Assembly: GCA_037349315.1 (NCBI GenBank)
Contig: JBAIAC010000001.1
Location: forward strand, 3,844,001 to 3,908,000
Length of the DNA: 64,000 nucleotides
Direction of reading: 5' to 3'
Source: Chelydra serpentina
Lineage: Eukaryota > Chordata > Testudines > Chelydridae
Position 1 is the stretch's first letter; each line of letters opens with the position of its first letter. Below the pieces are notes generated by a model. That model did not search any database. It was not told the origin of the DNA and saw only the letters and a list, made by a program, of their open reading frames with translations. The position numbers were made by a program, and so were the translations under genes. Below, one piece after another: positions 50,361-61,770 of this stretch.

Positions 50361-53141
50361 TAAATATTAATTTATAATATTTTTGTATTATACAGTATTG
50401 ATACATATAATAAGGATACATGCTTTTTTTGATTATTAAGGCTTCATGGCACATAAATGTTAGTGTCATAAAATGTAAATATATGCCATGTTTGCTGCAG
50501 ATATCCTAATCTAACACATAATTACAGAGCCCAGTTGTTTAACCTTAAATTATTTATTCTAACATGGTTTCCCACTTTGTAAGGCTCTACTGTTTGTGGA
50601 GGTGAACATGCTCTTATTTTACTTCAATTACTTACAAAAATTATAATTGTGTTATTTATATCACTAAATACAATAGTGTATCAGTTATTGCACTCGGGTA
50701 GCAGTTATAGCAACTTGTGTGGTAAAGTGCCAACACACCGCTTTCAGAATCCCAAAAGCTGTAATCGTATTAATGCATGACCATTCAGGATACAAATATT
50801 GCTGGAAGGAGAACTGCTTTCAGTGCAGTTTCCTCTGGATAGGGAGACCCGAGGGTAGGAAATGATCCTGCACTGACTGCACAAAGATTTCTGCTGGACA
50901 AGAGCCAGATACGATTGTGAGGAAGCTAGTAAAAATACCATATTACCATCACTCCCAGTAGGTGAAGTTATGTGTGCTAGGAAATTAAGTCCTGAATTGG
51001 ACAATAGCTGAAAATATACTAGGGGGAAAAATAACTGGAGCTTAAAAGGATTCTGTGTGAGTTCTTGTGACCCGTTAAATATGTTTATGACAAATCCCTA
51101 TGATGAAGTTTGCTATTAAATTCTCATTTGCAGATTTGCATATGTTTGTTGTCCCTGTCTCTAATGACTGAAATATGTAAATATTTCCTAGCTCTTCCTG
51201 ATCTGGAAACATGTAAGTACTATTTTTACTTCTTCCATATGTAATAGCGGAATTTTGCCACAGGGTGGTAGACCATGCATATTTAACTGAAGGTTTTTGT
51301 AATTCATCTGACAGTTTGGTTATGCCCTCTGCCAACTTCACTCCACCAGCAATAGAACAATCTGGAGACATCAAAATAACTGGCCTTTAGCCAAAGGGGC
51401 TTGCATTTTTAAAAGTCTGGGACCTACTTGTAATGCCAATATCCTGACTTCATTTACAACAAAAGTGATGGGATTTCCTCAAGATTATATCTAGACTTTA
51501 AAAAAAAACCATTAATCAGTTTTATTTTTAAATAGTAAAATCTTTAGGTGACCACTTTACCTAGCAAAATGAATTAAACTATACAGAAAAAACTTTAGCT
51601 GCCAGTCAATAAGCTTGAAGATTAGGTTTTGGCTGGAAGGAAAGACTATATAATGTGTCAATTGTAATATAAGATTTCACAAAACAAGAGTTCTGGCATT
51701 TGAACATTTCTTGTTCAAACTGGAATAAAAATACTAAATAAGATTTTTGTTCTGGTAATCTGTTAGATCCCCACTTATCCTTACAAATAAGGATGTCAAA
51801 TTTCATTTCCCTCTTTTCTTGAAATATATTAATAAAAGGTCTGGGTCTTTTCTTGTATTGTAATAAAATCACAGAAGAGAGAATATTAGAATATAAAAGT
51901 AAAAATTTCTTATAAAAAGAGAAACAGAAAAGCAGATTTAATATTCAATTACTAAAATACAAGTACTGTAACTGACAATTGTAACAAATCATGGTTAATG
52001 TACTGCAGCTAAGATTTATGCAATGTGTGTGCAAAGCACTGAAAGTGTCTTTACAGATTCTGTTTGGTGTCAATTTAAAAATAAAAGCTCTAACTGTTTG
52101 ATACAAAATATTAAAATTAGCTACTCATTCTTCCTTTTCTATTATAAAGCTGTGTATTGCACACGGAAAAAATTGCCCGTTAGTATGAGTAGTACATACA
52201 TGACTCAACACAATAGCTTCAAATTCTTCTCAGTGTTATTATTGAAATATGCTACTTTTAAATATCACTGAAATGCCACCATGTTTGCAGATTATTAAAA
52301 TGTTAATTAAACTAATTAAAATAAAATAGAAATGATATCAGAAATAATCTATACTTGTAAGGCCCAAATTTGTTTTCCTCCCCACTTTTTTTAAAATTAA
52401 ACTTGTATAGCTACTATCTGATTTTACATTCATCTTTACAGCTAAAGGTTATATTCATTAATTTTAAATATACATTATTTTACTACTTATGATGAACAGT
52501 AATTTTATTCCCCTATGAACTAGAAATTTTTTTAAACTTCAAAGATTGAATCTAGATTCCAGGGGCCTGATTTTTTCTCACTTACATTCAAGAGGTGAAA
52601 TCCTGGAATCAATGAAGTCAGTGGAAGTTTTGCCAAGGACTTTAATGAGGCCGGAATTTTACTCATGGAATTCAAGAATTTACAGTAGTTAGTGGGGTTA
52701 TACCAGTGTACATGCGTGGAGAATCCAGCCTCATTTCAGAGACAGATTGTGGTGAATTAAGGTTTCATAGAGTCACATTTCAGGAAATTAATAATAAGAG
52801 AAAGTACTTTCTTACAATGTCACAAAGCTCTTCACAGCCCAGCTTGTAAAATGACAAAAGGAGGGATTTTCAAAGTCACAAATAGCAGTTAGGCACCTGA
52901 CTCTTACTCATCATCAGTGAGAGTTAGGCGCCTACCTGCCATTTGAAAATCTCCCCCAAACTCTTTCATATGGCCACATGGCCACTTGACTCAATTTAGT
53001 TTTCTGCCAATATAAAACCAGTGTGAAGAAGAGCAACAGACAATGAGGGTTAATTTTTAAAACAGTTAACGCAGTACTTGCCATTTTTAATCATTGTTAA
53101 TTTCTACATTGTAGAGTAACGCACAATCTTTTGAAACCTAC

Positions 53142-53525
53142 CTCTCTCACATGATCTGCCAAGGTACCCTGTACCAGAACAATCACAGATATATCTGTTC
53201 CACCCATCCCTGCATACACCATTGTTTTTACAGGGGTTGCTCAGACATGGTTTTGCAGTTTCTCTTGAGCATGAGGGCTTCACTCCAGCAGTGCTTTGAA
53301 TTTCAGCCATTTGTCGAATATCCTTGCTTTGGCCATCAATAAACAAGTCTCTGATGCAGCCAACGTATCCGTAATTGAGAAGTGCTGTCCACACCTCTGT
53401 TGGAAAGACCAGCCCTGCTTTATTTTCTGGCAAGCCCCCAAGATACAAGTCATCATCTAGGTCTAGGATTTCGCTTTCTCCTGGTGCAGTGTAAGGTGTA
53501 CGTAATGTGTTCACAGAAATGGTAC
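53142..53525 (-). CDS. NRXN1: Neurexin-1 alpha, exon for C-terminal LNS3 and EGF-B
   Basis: This 384-nt exon encodes 127 complete codons plus split glycine and glutamate codons at its ends. Residues 1-86 finish LNS3 ([49 protein letters not shown]). Residues 93-125 form an EGF-like repeat with six cysteines ([12 protein letters not shown] ... [13 protein letters not shown]), which is the EGF-B module. The acceptor is a pyrimidine-rich tract ending TTCTTACAG and the donor is GTAGGT; both introns are phase 1. The [13 protein letters not shown] and [12 protein letters not shown] segments fit NRXN1 better than NRXN3 as I remember that paralogue. In the mature protein the module lies outside the presynaptic membrane between LNS3 and LNS4. 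Length and residue order agree with the mammalian exon as I recall it. I see no frameshift or stop, so it should be functional. Confidence 0.97.
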
Positions 53526-54587
53526 CTGTAAGAAACAACAAAATGCAAGACTTTTAACATATTAAAGTGAATTCTGGCAGCACTTCTTTATTCCCTGAGT
53601 CCCAAAATGCAGTATTTGCTTATTGCCAAATATTTCATACATGAAAGCCCTAGATGAATATTGTATTTATACATTTTAAAATAATAAAATGACACATTAT
53701 TTTGTATTAAAATATCCCTTAAACACTGCCAGGAAATATGTGGTGTACAAACATTTCCACAAAATACTGCATAAACTTAAATGTATGAAAACCAAAATCC
53801 ACGTAAGGGATTTCAGGTAGCTAAAATGTATTATACAGTGCAAAAAAATCAAATGTATTTCAGGGTGATCTGCAGAAACACCCTGTTGGTGCAACAGTAA
53901 CTCTCTGCACTGCCCTCTAAGTGGCTCAAGATCCCATGCTAGGGATTCTGCCTCTGAGGAGATAATGTACGGAGTCTTTGGGCTGGATCCAAAGCCCATC
54001 CAGGTCATTGAAAAGACTCTGATTGGTTTCAGTGGGCTTTGGATCAGACCCTTTGTCTGGGAGGGGAGGGGAAGTACTCTCATCGGCTGCCAGGCAGCCA
54101 ATCATTAAAGAGATAGTGATGTACACCCAGAGGGAAAAAATCAATGCCTCTGACATTTGCATCTAAATGTGTGCTTGTTACAGAGAGGGGAGAGAGGGAA
54201 CCGCAAGAGAAATCATGAAATCCGAAATATTTATTTATTTTTGCTTTCAGTTAAAAAACAAAAACAAGCCTGAAATTTTAGCTCTGCCACTTATGCAAGA
54301 AGCCTAACAAAAACCTTCAGATGAGTTGCCCAAACTGTTGGCTAGGGTGATCAATTGTCAAGATCCTCTACTCTATAAATAATTGTAAAGACCGAGGACT
54401 TCAGCTGAAAGAATTGAACATACAGAACCATAGCACATGTGTGCTAATCAGATTCAGTCCAACTGGTGCAGTAAGATTATTAAAAACAAAATCTGAGTGT
54501 GGATTTTAATATGATACAGTATTCACAGTCAAGCAGGAGGTAACATCACAATCCCCTATAAATCACTGTATTAAAGTGAAGTACTGA

Positions 54588-54990
54588 GTGAGGCTGAGGG
54601 AACTGGGCTTCTGTAGTCTGCAGAAGAGAAGAGTGAGGGTGGGATTTGATAGCAGCCTTCAACTACCTGAAGGAGGGTTCCAAAGAGGATGGAGCTAGGC
54701 TGTTCTTAGTGGTGGCAGATGACAGAACAAGGAGCAATAGTCTCAAATTGCAATGGGGGAGGTCTAGGCTGGATATTAGGAAACACTATTTCACTAGGAG
54801 GGTGGTGAAGCATGGAATGGGTTACCTAGGGAGGTGGTGGAATCTCTATCCTTAAAGATTTTTAGGGCCCAGCTTGATAAAGCCCTAGCTGGAATGATTT
54901 AGTTGGTGTTGGTTCTGCTTTGAGCATGGGGTTGGACAAGATAGCCTCCTGAGGTCTCTTCGAACCGTAATCTTCGATGATTCTACCAGC
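54588..54990 (+). mobile_element. CR1 LINE 3' end, 0.4 kb
   Basis: The plus-strand copy begins near GAGGCTGAGGGAACTGGGCT and passes GATAGCAGCCTTCAACTACC, GGGAGGTCTAGGCTGGATAT and TTCACTAGGAGGGTGGTGAA. It ends with GGTTGGACAAGATAGCCTCC, then TGAGGTCTCTTCGAACC. It corresponds to about 34960-35400 of the large CR1 in opposite orientation. The short frame at 54646-54855 is the decayed end of the RT ORF. Confidence 0.9.
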
Positions 54991-55344
54991 CATATTATAC
55001 TATATAAGTTACAGCAGTGTGTGTTTTATGTTTTACCCTCAGCAATGTGTTTGAAAGGGTACTATGGAAAGCAGGATAGCCCAGGATCACGTTCCTCTTT
55101 ACATACAGGTGCATGTGAAACACCATTCCTATGATCACTATGCAGCATTTCCCCAGGAATGTCCAAAATCTTGCATACACCTATATCAAAATATGATTAT
55201 AAACTGAAAGCAAAAGGGAGTCAGACAGAGATGTTTGAAACAAACATTTTATTATATGAATGTTAAATTAAAATAAAGTACTATACAGTAGAATATAGGT
55301 GTCAAAAGAACAAACTAACTTTTTTTCTTTGTTTGGAATCCCAT

Positions 55345-55670
55345 GGCCTGTATTAAGCAGGCGGTCAGATTACATGATCACTGTCAGGGCCGGCTCCAGG
55401 CACCAGACTGCAAAGCACGTGCCTGGGGCGGCGCCCTGTAAGGGGCGGCAGTCCGGGGATTCTGGGGCGGCCGTTTTTTTTTTTGCTTTGTCAGTTCGGT
55501 GGCGGCCATTTATTTTTTTTGCTTTGGCACTTTGGTTGGGCTTTTTTTTTTTTGCTTTGGCAGGTCGGCGGCGGCCATTTATTTTTTTTATTTTTTTGCT
55601 TCAGGCGGCCGAAAAGCTGGAGCCGGCCCTGATCGCTGTGGTCCCTTCTGGCCACTAACTCTATGAAAAA
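55345..55670 (+). repeat. CR1 3' end interrupted by a hAT-like element
   Basis: GCGGTCAGATTACATGATCA lies before the inserted element and GGTCCCTTCTGGCCACTAAC plus TCTATGAA after it. Together they restore the CR1 terminal segment seen at 2879-2945, so the element at 55385-55631 landed inside an existing CR1 end. Confidence 0.75.
55385..55631. mobile_element. Short hAT-like element, GGGCCGGCTC family, copy 4
   Basis: CAGGGCCGGCTCCAGG and CTGGAGCCGGCCCTG are inverted ends. Flanks ATCACTGT (55377-55384) and ATCGCTGT (55632-55639) match 7/8. The interior is a set of imperfect tandem units, each with GGCGGCCATT- or GCTTTGGCA-like words and a long poly-T, different from but built like copy 1. Confidence 0.88.
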
Positions 55671-57025
55671 CAACCATTTTTGAAAGGCCACAATTTGGCA
55701 TGATCAAATACATTGCTGTCCGGGCCCCCAGAATTCTATTTATGATGGGGGTATTTTGTACTCTGATGATACAGAGTCCCAGGGGACCCATAGATTAAAA
55801 AAATGCAACAGGAAAATGGCAATGTCTTGGTTAGAATAAGCATTCAAAAGTTTAGACACTTATTCAAATCATTTTGGGCTGGAAATGTCAGAAGATAAAT
55901 CTCCCTTGTGAGATTTCCAGTAATTCTGGTTTAAGATGAGCTTGGTATAATTCAAAAACAGCCTCTCTACTTTTAACGGTTACCAAAAAGGATGAGGGGA
56001 CAAAAAGGCTTGTGCCTTTTTTGCATCTTTATAATTGTGTATAAAAATGCCTGAATATTTTGCTTGTTTTAAATGTTTATCCCCCCACTTCCTTTTGCAA
56101 TATTAGGAATACTTTTCTTCTGTGTTTTGCTTGAGGTCTACTTGGAGAATCAGAAAATTGGAATGGGAAGTTCCTAAATCCCTAACTGAAGGAGGTGGGT
56201 ATGTTGAATCTTTAACTAAGAGACCCTTTCTTTCACCAAAAATCCCTCAAAATTTTCAATCATGAGAACCTAAAGTTATTTTACTAAATCTATATTTAGG
56301 CACCTCTATCACAAGTCTTATTTCTGAGGTTCTGAGCATCCACAGTTCCCATTAAATCAGACCTCAGAAAGTCAGCACCTCTGAATATTAGGCTACTTGT
56401 TAAGGAACTAACTTTAGTGTGAAAATTTTTGCCAAAGTTTTTAGTAATTAGTTGTGTCAACCAACACACACCTGTTACCTAATTTGATACGTATTAATGT
56501 AGATATGATAGTTACTGCATTATGAATAATATCCACTAAATATTAAAAGATAAAAGTTTGGTTATGAGCTGCAGAGCTTTTCTCCTTTAGGTCACTAGCT
56601 TGAATTAGACCCAGATCATTAGTGAATAAAAGCTTTCTAATGACATTTTAGCAGCCTAATATACATAAAATTGGTGGTTTTACACCAGTTCCAAGTAACA
56701 AAAGCAACCAGTACAACTGACACATTTTTAAGCATCCTTAGCAGAGAGGCCTGGGATTAATTGGACATGGAAAATGAACTATACCTGTTCACCCTTAAGT
56801 ACTTGATCTCAGTCAAGGTTCAAGAAAACTGATTGCACAACTTAGTGGAACCTTTCACTGCTCCTTCCCATGTTGTACCAGGTCTGTTCAGTCTCTAGAG
56901 CTGTTATTTGGCATCACTAACATTATTTCACGGGCACAGTGGGAGCCTCAGGCACTGGTGCACCTCGGTTCCTCATATTCTCTGCCAGTGGCACATAATA
57001 GTCTAGTCTCCTGGCATACTATGAG

Positions 57026-57577
57026 TTTGACTTCTGTATTTGGGGGGCCAAGGGGTGAGGGGTGGGTGAGGCTTCACAGGGTATCCAGATGCAGCGGGGT
57101 GAGGGTGTGTGTGTCTTCGCTGCACCCCAAACCCCTGCCCTGAGCCCCGTGCCTGCACCCTAAACCCCTGCTGCACCCCAACTCCCTGCCCTGAGCCCCC
57201 TGAGCCCCCTGCCTGAACCCCAACCCTCTGCCACACCCCGCACTCCCTACTGCATCCTGCACCCCAACTCCCTGCCCTGAGCCCTCTGCTGTACCCTGCA
57301 CCTCAACTCCCTGCCCTGAGCCCCTGCCACACCCCGCACCCTCCTTCCCCCCTGGGGGGCAGGGAGGGAGCAGAGTGGGGGTGGGGACTTCAGGGAAGGG
57401 ATTGGAATGGGGGCAGGGAAGGGGTGGGAAGAGGCGGGGTAGGGGTGGGGCCTCATGGAAGGGGTGGAGTGGGGGTAGGGCAGGGGGCAGCAAGGGGGGG
57501 CAGTCAGTGATGTGGCCCTTGGGCCAATGAACTAGTCCTCATGTGGCCCTCGTGGTCATTTGAGTTTGACACCCCTG
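57026..57577 (-). mobile_element. hAT-like (Charlie-type) element with C/G-rich minisatellite interior
   Basis: On the minus strand the element opens CAGGGGTGTCAAACTCAAAT at 57577, a classic Charlie-type terminus, and continues GAGGGCCACATGAGGAC. The interior, about 57060-57480, is a degenerate run of CCTGCCCTGAGCCCC-like units. The other terminus is lost or unclear. Reading frames over it are low-complexity and not genes. Confidence 0.65.
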
Positions 57578-57986
57578 CTTTAGACTCTTGCTATGACCTT
57601 TTGGATCTCTAACAATGGGACACCCGGTCAGGTACTGTGTGCATCATCTGAGGGCAGAATTTGAGGGGGGGTTGTACTACTTTATGGATAAACAATCACA
57701 TGTACAGTACCAACCTGGAACACTACTTGAATGAATGGAAGACTAATTAGGATTGTTTATCTTTGGAGCACCAGATCAATCCAACACTTGAAATGAGTAA
57801 TTTTAAATACTTATTTAATCAGGAATAAGTGTGATGATTCATGAATGGTCTATTATATTATACATATATTTTATATATAAGCACCAAACAACAGGGCTTG
57901 TAATGGCTATTTAGAAAGTGCTTCTTGCAATGAAAGATTGATTACAGTAAACCTCTAATTATATGCTCTGGTGAGATCCATGTGCA

Positions 57987-57987
57987 C

Positions 57988-58021
<34 letters not shown>

Positions 58022-58022
58022 G
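57987..58022 (+). repeat. CT/CA compound microsatellite
   Basis: About 11 CT units (57987-58009) run directly into about 7 CA units (to 58022). It is a long pure run and likely to vary in length. Confidence 0.95.
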
Positions 58023-59642
58023 CAAATATGCACATGATAATTTCTAGTGCTTAAACCAGAACTCTGACTTTAATTTAAAATCTCAGCAACTTTTTAGCCC
58101 TTAAATGCCGGCTTACCCATGCATAACTGCTGATACAATCTGTTTTACAGTGCTATACACCATTGAAGGCTGACAAGAATGATACGTTCTCTATCTGATT
58201 TTAATGCGTAATGATGATTTCTAAAGGATGGCAGTTTGCTAGAAAAATGCTTGTGAGGTTATCCGTGAGTATGCCAAACAGCTTAACAAAAATTTAAACA
58301 ATACTCAGGCCTCACAAATCAGTTATTAACCTAGCCCTAATGTGTCACAAAAACCACAGTGGGCGAAGACCTTTGCAGCTGTTTCATGGTATGTTCCTAC
58401 TTCTTTTACTGCAAAGTTGGCAGTATTGTAACAGCTGAACAGCCAAACATTTCCCTTAGGTATCCGTTAATGAGCCTCTTCAATCATATTCATTATCTCA
58501 GCAATTTAGTTTTTATAAGTCTGTTTACAAGAAACTAAGACATCCACACACAGACATATTTCTAAACCTTGTCTCATCAATTGCGATCAGTAAAATACTG
58601 AGATTGTAACTGCAGCTGGTGCAGCTACCTTGATCTCTATACTTACCTTACGTGGTTTATTAAGTTACTATGTGAAACTCTCATAGCTGTTTATTGGCAG
58701 ATGGGGAAAATCTAAGAAAAGACTAGGCTATTCTGGCTGCATCATATCGTACTCTTAGTGTGCTAGAGTGAATATTAGTTGGTAGTCTGGTAACAGCTGT
58801 GGCCAAACAAGGCTAGCTAGATGACAGAAAGGCGATAGTTGTTGTTGCTGCAGCTTAGCGTGGATGTTTCCTGTGGCTGAGAATTGGGAAGAGAGCAAGA
58901 CCAGAAAATAAATCAAAGCACTTGCTGATCCTGCAAATACTGAAGTCAAGGAAATTAGCCACGCTCCTTGAGAAGCATCACAACTTTCTATTATCAGTGG
59001 GCACCACTCTGCTTTGGATTTGAAAGCTAGACAAATGTAGGAATAAAAGGTTGCAAAACATGAAACATTATTTAGCAGCAAATATGGTACTTGAGCTACT
59101 TATTCATGAAGATGGAGCACAAATTTAAAAGATGTCATGTTAGCAGTGATCGACTCAGATAAATAGCTAATAAGTTGGAGATCTCAAAAGATCAGTCTCT
59201 GAGGAGATTTCCAGTATTCCTGGTTTTGGCTGGAATAGCATTATTGCAGACGATGCCCCTCTCATAGATTCTGCCATGCTTTCTCACACTGAGTGGGAAG
59301 AGTGAGGAGCTGTGTAAAACAGCACCAAACATGAGTAAGAGTAGCAGAATATAGCTCAGAATATTTTCGTACTTTCATTTCCAGTCAGAAGAAGAAGAGA
59401 AACACATAACTTATTTTTCATGTTAATCAAATGTTTTTTTCTGATGCAAATTCTGTGGTCCTTATTCAGCCATTATAAGGGAATACTCCCATTAGATTAG
59501 ATGACACAATTGCCTATGCAAAAATGGAGTAAGAATTTCAGTACTTTTCCCACAGTAAATATTAACCATATTTATTCAAACCACAATAAACATTTGTGTT
59601 GGGTTCAGGTTTTAGATGAAAGTTCAGTATAGTACTAATTTT

Positions 59643-60076
59643 CAGGGTGGATAAAAATCAATGATTTAAAAAAAAAAAAATCTGATTTTTTAAATTTAAA
59701 TCAGATTTTTTTGATGAAATGCTTTTTGAGGAAAAAACCTATCTAAAGATAGTTTTAATTAAGATACATTATAGCTCAAAGATATCTTATAATGGAATAG
59801 GGATTATAAATTCTAATTCTATAGTGTGGGACAATATATTCAAGAAATGTTTAAGAAAAGTTTTGTAAATGAGTTCTAATACTTCATGGATTAGGGACCC
59901 AATTTTATGAGGTTCCAGGGGCTTCTGTATAGATTATTAAGGTTAATTGTTCTATCTACCAAATGCCATTCAGTGCTCAGTCTAGAAGATACCATCAGAG
60001 ATGCTTAGTTTTGCAGTTCTCAAACTGTGGATTTGTGTCTCCAGAGATAACATGCTTGTTAACAGCAAAAATGTTT

Positions 60077-60113
<37 letters not shown>

Positions 60114-61770
60114 ATATAGAGGTGAGAAATAACAGACCTCAACCCTATTGTCCCTCTGCAAATTTGTGTACACAGAGTAATCCCTTACCTCTCTCTAAAA
60201 GTGCAAAGTTTCAAAAAGTTCAATGAATAGAAGATTGTTGGGGGTGAATTAGATCTGGATAAGGAGAAGAAGTCTGGAGATAAATGTGAGAAGGGAGGGA
60301 CAGTCAGTAGAAACAAAAGTGAAACTGTTTGAGCAGCATATTCCAGAAGTCTTGAGCTCTTTCTGAGTGTAGCCTTCATTGATTTGAGATCTACCATTCT
60401 CTCACTAGAAGGGAAAACCTATAATGGCAGTAGGCCATAAAAGAGACCCAGTTTGCGAATATTTTAATTAAGTTCCTCTAGCTGTGGGAAAGCCAGGCAT
60501 GTGTGCAAAATGTAAACAGTGCAACAAAGAAATGCAAGGCCTGGTGGCTCAAACAAAACAACACCATGAGAAGTGTTCCTTCTCAGGAGGAAGCTGCGTT
60601 GAAGATGATGAAAAGAACATGTCTGAACATATAGGATCATCAGATTGGTAAACTTTTTTATTTCATACTTTTTTCTTAAGGTCTACCTGTCTTCCTTCTG
60701 GACTATTCTTGAATTCTCATGTTTGAGCAAAAAATATAGTTGTTACTCTATGGTACTATCATTTTAGATGCAGTTGTGATAAAAAATATATAGCTGAAAA
60801 AGGCAGATCTTCTTTTTACAATTTCACCTTTAAAGTAGTACTGAGTATCAGTGAATGCAATGAGTAATACTAAATGAGCAGTATGGTACTAATTAAATAA
60901 CTGCATTGAATTATTTTGTTTAGGAGAATCCATCCTCAACATACAGGATTCTGAAAACTATCACCTTCAAGATCACCATCATTTTCTATAGTTTCAGAGT
61001 TATCTGCCAATGATAGTGTTTCAGTCACATCATGTATGTCACATAGCCACAGTATATCACCTGTAGCAAAAAGAAAAACAAATCTTCATCATCCAGAAAC
61101 AACCATAGATAAGTCTGTGATAAGAACCAACAGATTACAAAAAGAGGTAATAGATGAAAAAATTGCCCAGTTTGTTTAGGCAAACTCTCCTTTCTGTATG
61201 ATTGAGAACCCACACTTCATTAACATGGTTCAGTCATTAAGACCAGGATACAGTCCACCCAACAGAGCAGATGTTGCAGGCAAATTGCTGGATAAAGTGT
61301 ATGAAAGAGAAATTGAGCAGTGTGCAAAAGGTCAAGAGGGTAAAATTATTAACCTGAGTCTTGATGGGTGGAGCAATGTCCACAATGATCCTGTTGTATG
61401 TGCTTGTGTGACAACAGAAGAAGGGAATGTCTTCCTTACAGAAACAATTGATACATCAGGAAATGCACACACAGCAGAATACTTACAAGAAGTAGCAGTA
61501 AAAGCTGTAACAAACTGTGGAGGGAAAAATTAAAATGTCTAGAATGCAGCTTGGTCACAGACAATGCTGCAAATGTATCCAAGATGAGAAGAAATTATTT
61601 AGAAGAGAGTGAAGAGAATCCCAAGCTAATAACATATGGTTGGAGTGCTCATTTGATGCACCTCCTAGCCAAAGACTTCAGTAATATTACCACTGGATAT
61701 TCAATCATAGTTGAGGTTTTTGGGCAGATTTGTTACTTCATGAGAAGTAAATAACTAAGTGACAAGAGAC
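59643..61770 (+). mobile_element. hAT DNA transposon, second copy, 3'-truncated
   Basis: The left end CAGGGTGGATAAAAATCAAT and the first roughly 815 bp align with the copy at 27071-28824. Beyond about 60460 this copy keeps the transposase N-terminal and middle coding parts that the first copy lost. Similarity to a transposase fades near 61760, and I find no terminus resembling TTAACCCTG further on, so the 3' half and right end are missing. An AAAT microsatellite at about 60078-60110 lies in the equivalent place in both copies. Confidence 0.88.
60463..61757 (+). pseudogene. hAT transposase N-terminal and middle parts, broken
   Basis: A first coding part (about 60472-60648) carries a BED-like zinc finger: CAKCKQCNKEMQGLV, then HHEKC. 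It ends at a plausible GTAAAC donor at 60648, so the original gene probably had an intron. The second part (about 61020-61533) includes KRKTNLHHPET, then an in-frame stop at 61177-61179. MIENPHFINMVQSLRPGY, INLSLDGWSNVHNDPVVC and VCACVTTEEGNVFLTETIDT follow. The DGW and ETIDTSG region is typical of hAT catalytic domains of the DUF659 kind. A frameshift near 61530 leads to LVTDNAANVSKMRRN and AHLMHLLAKDF (61551-61754). The C-terminal domain is absent here but present in the other copy. Not functional. Confidence 0.9.

Larger units (their letters stand above)
41833..53141 (-). other. NRXN1: NRXN1 intron between EGF-B exon and LNS4 exon (11,309 bp)
   Basis: This intron is bounded by GTAGGT and TTTCCAG. 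It contains the hAT-like, MIR, CR1 and other repeats listed between 42335 and 50360. From 43.0 to 45.7 kb and from 50.4 to 53.1 kb I see only AT-rich intron with scattered weak CATTGACTTC-type modules (near 45160 and 52600). Confidence 0.85.

Noticed and set aside
57003..57493. Open frames of 61-139 codons, proline- and glycine-rich
   Set aside because: These are translations of the C/G-rich tandem interior of the Charlie-type element.
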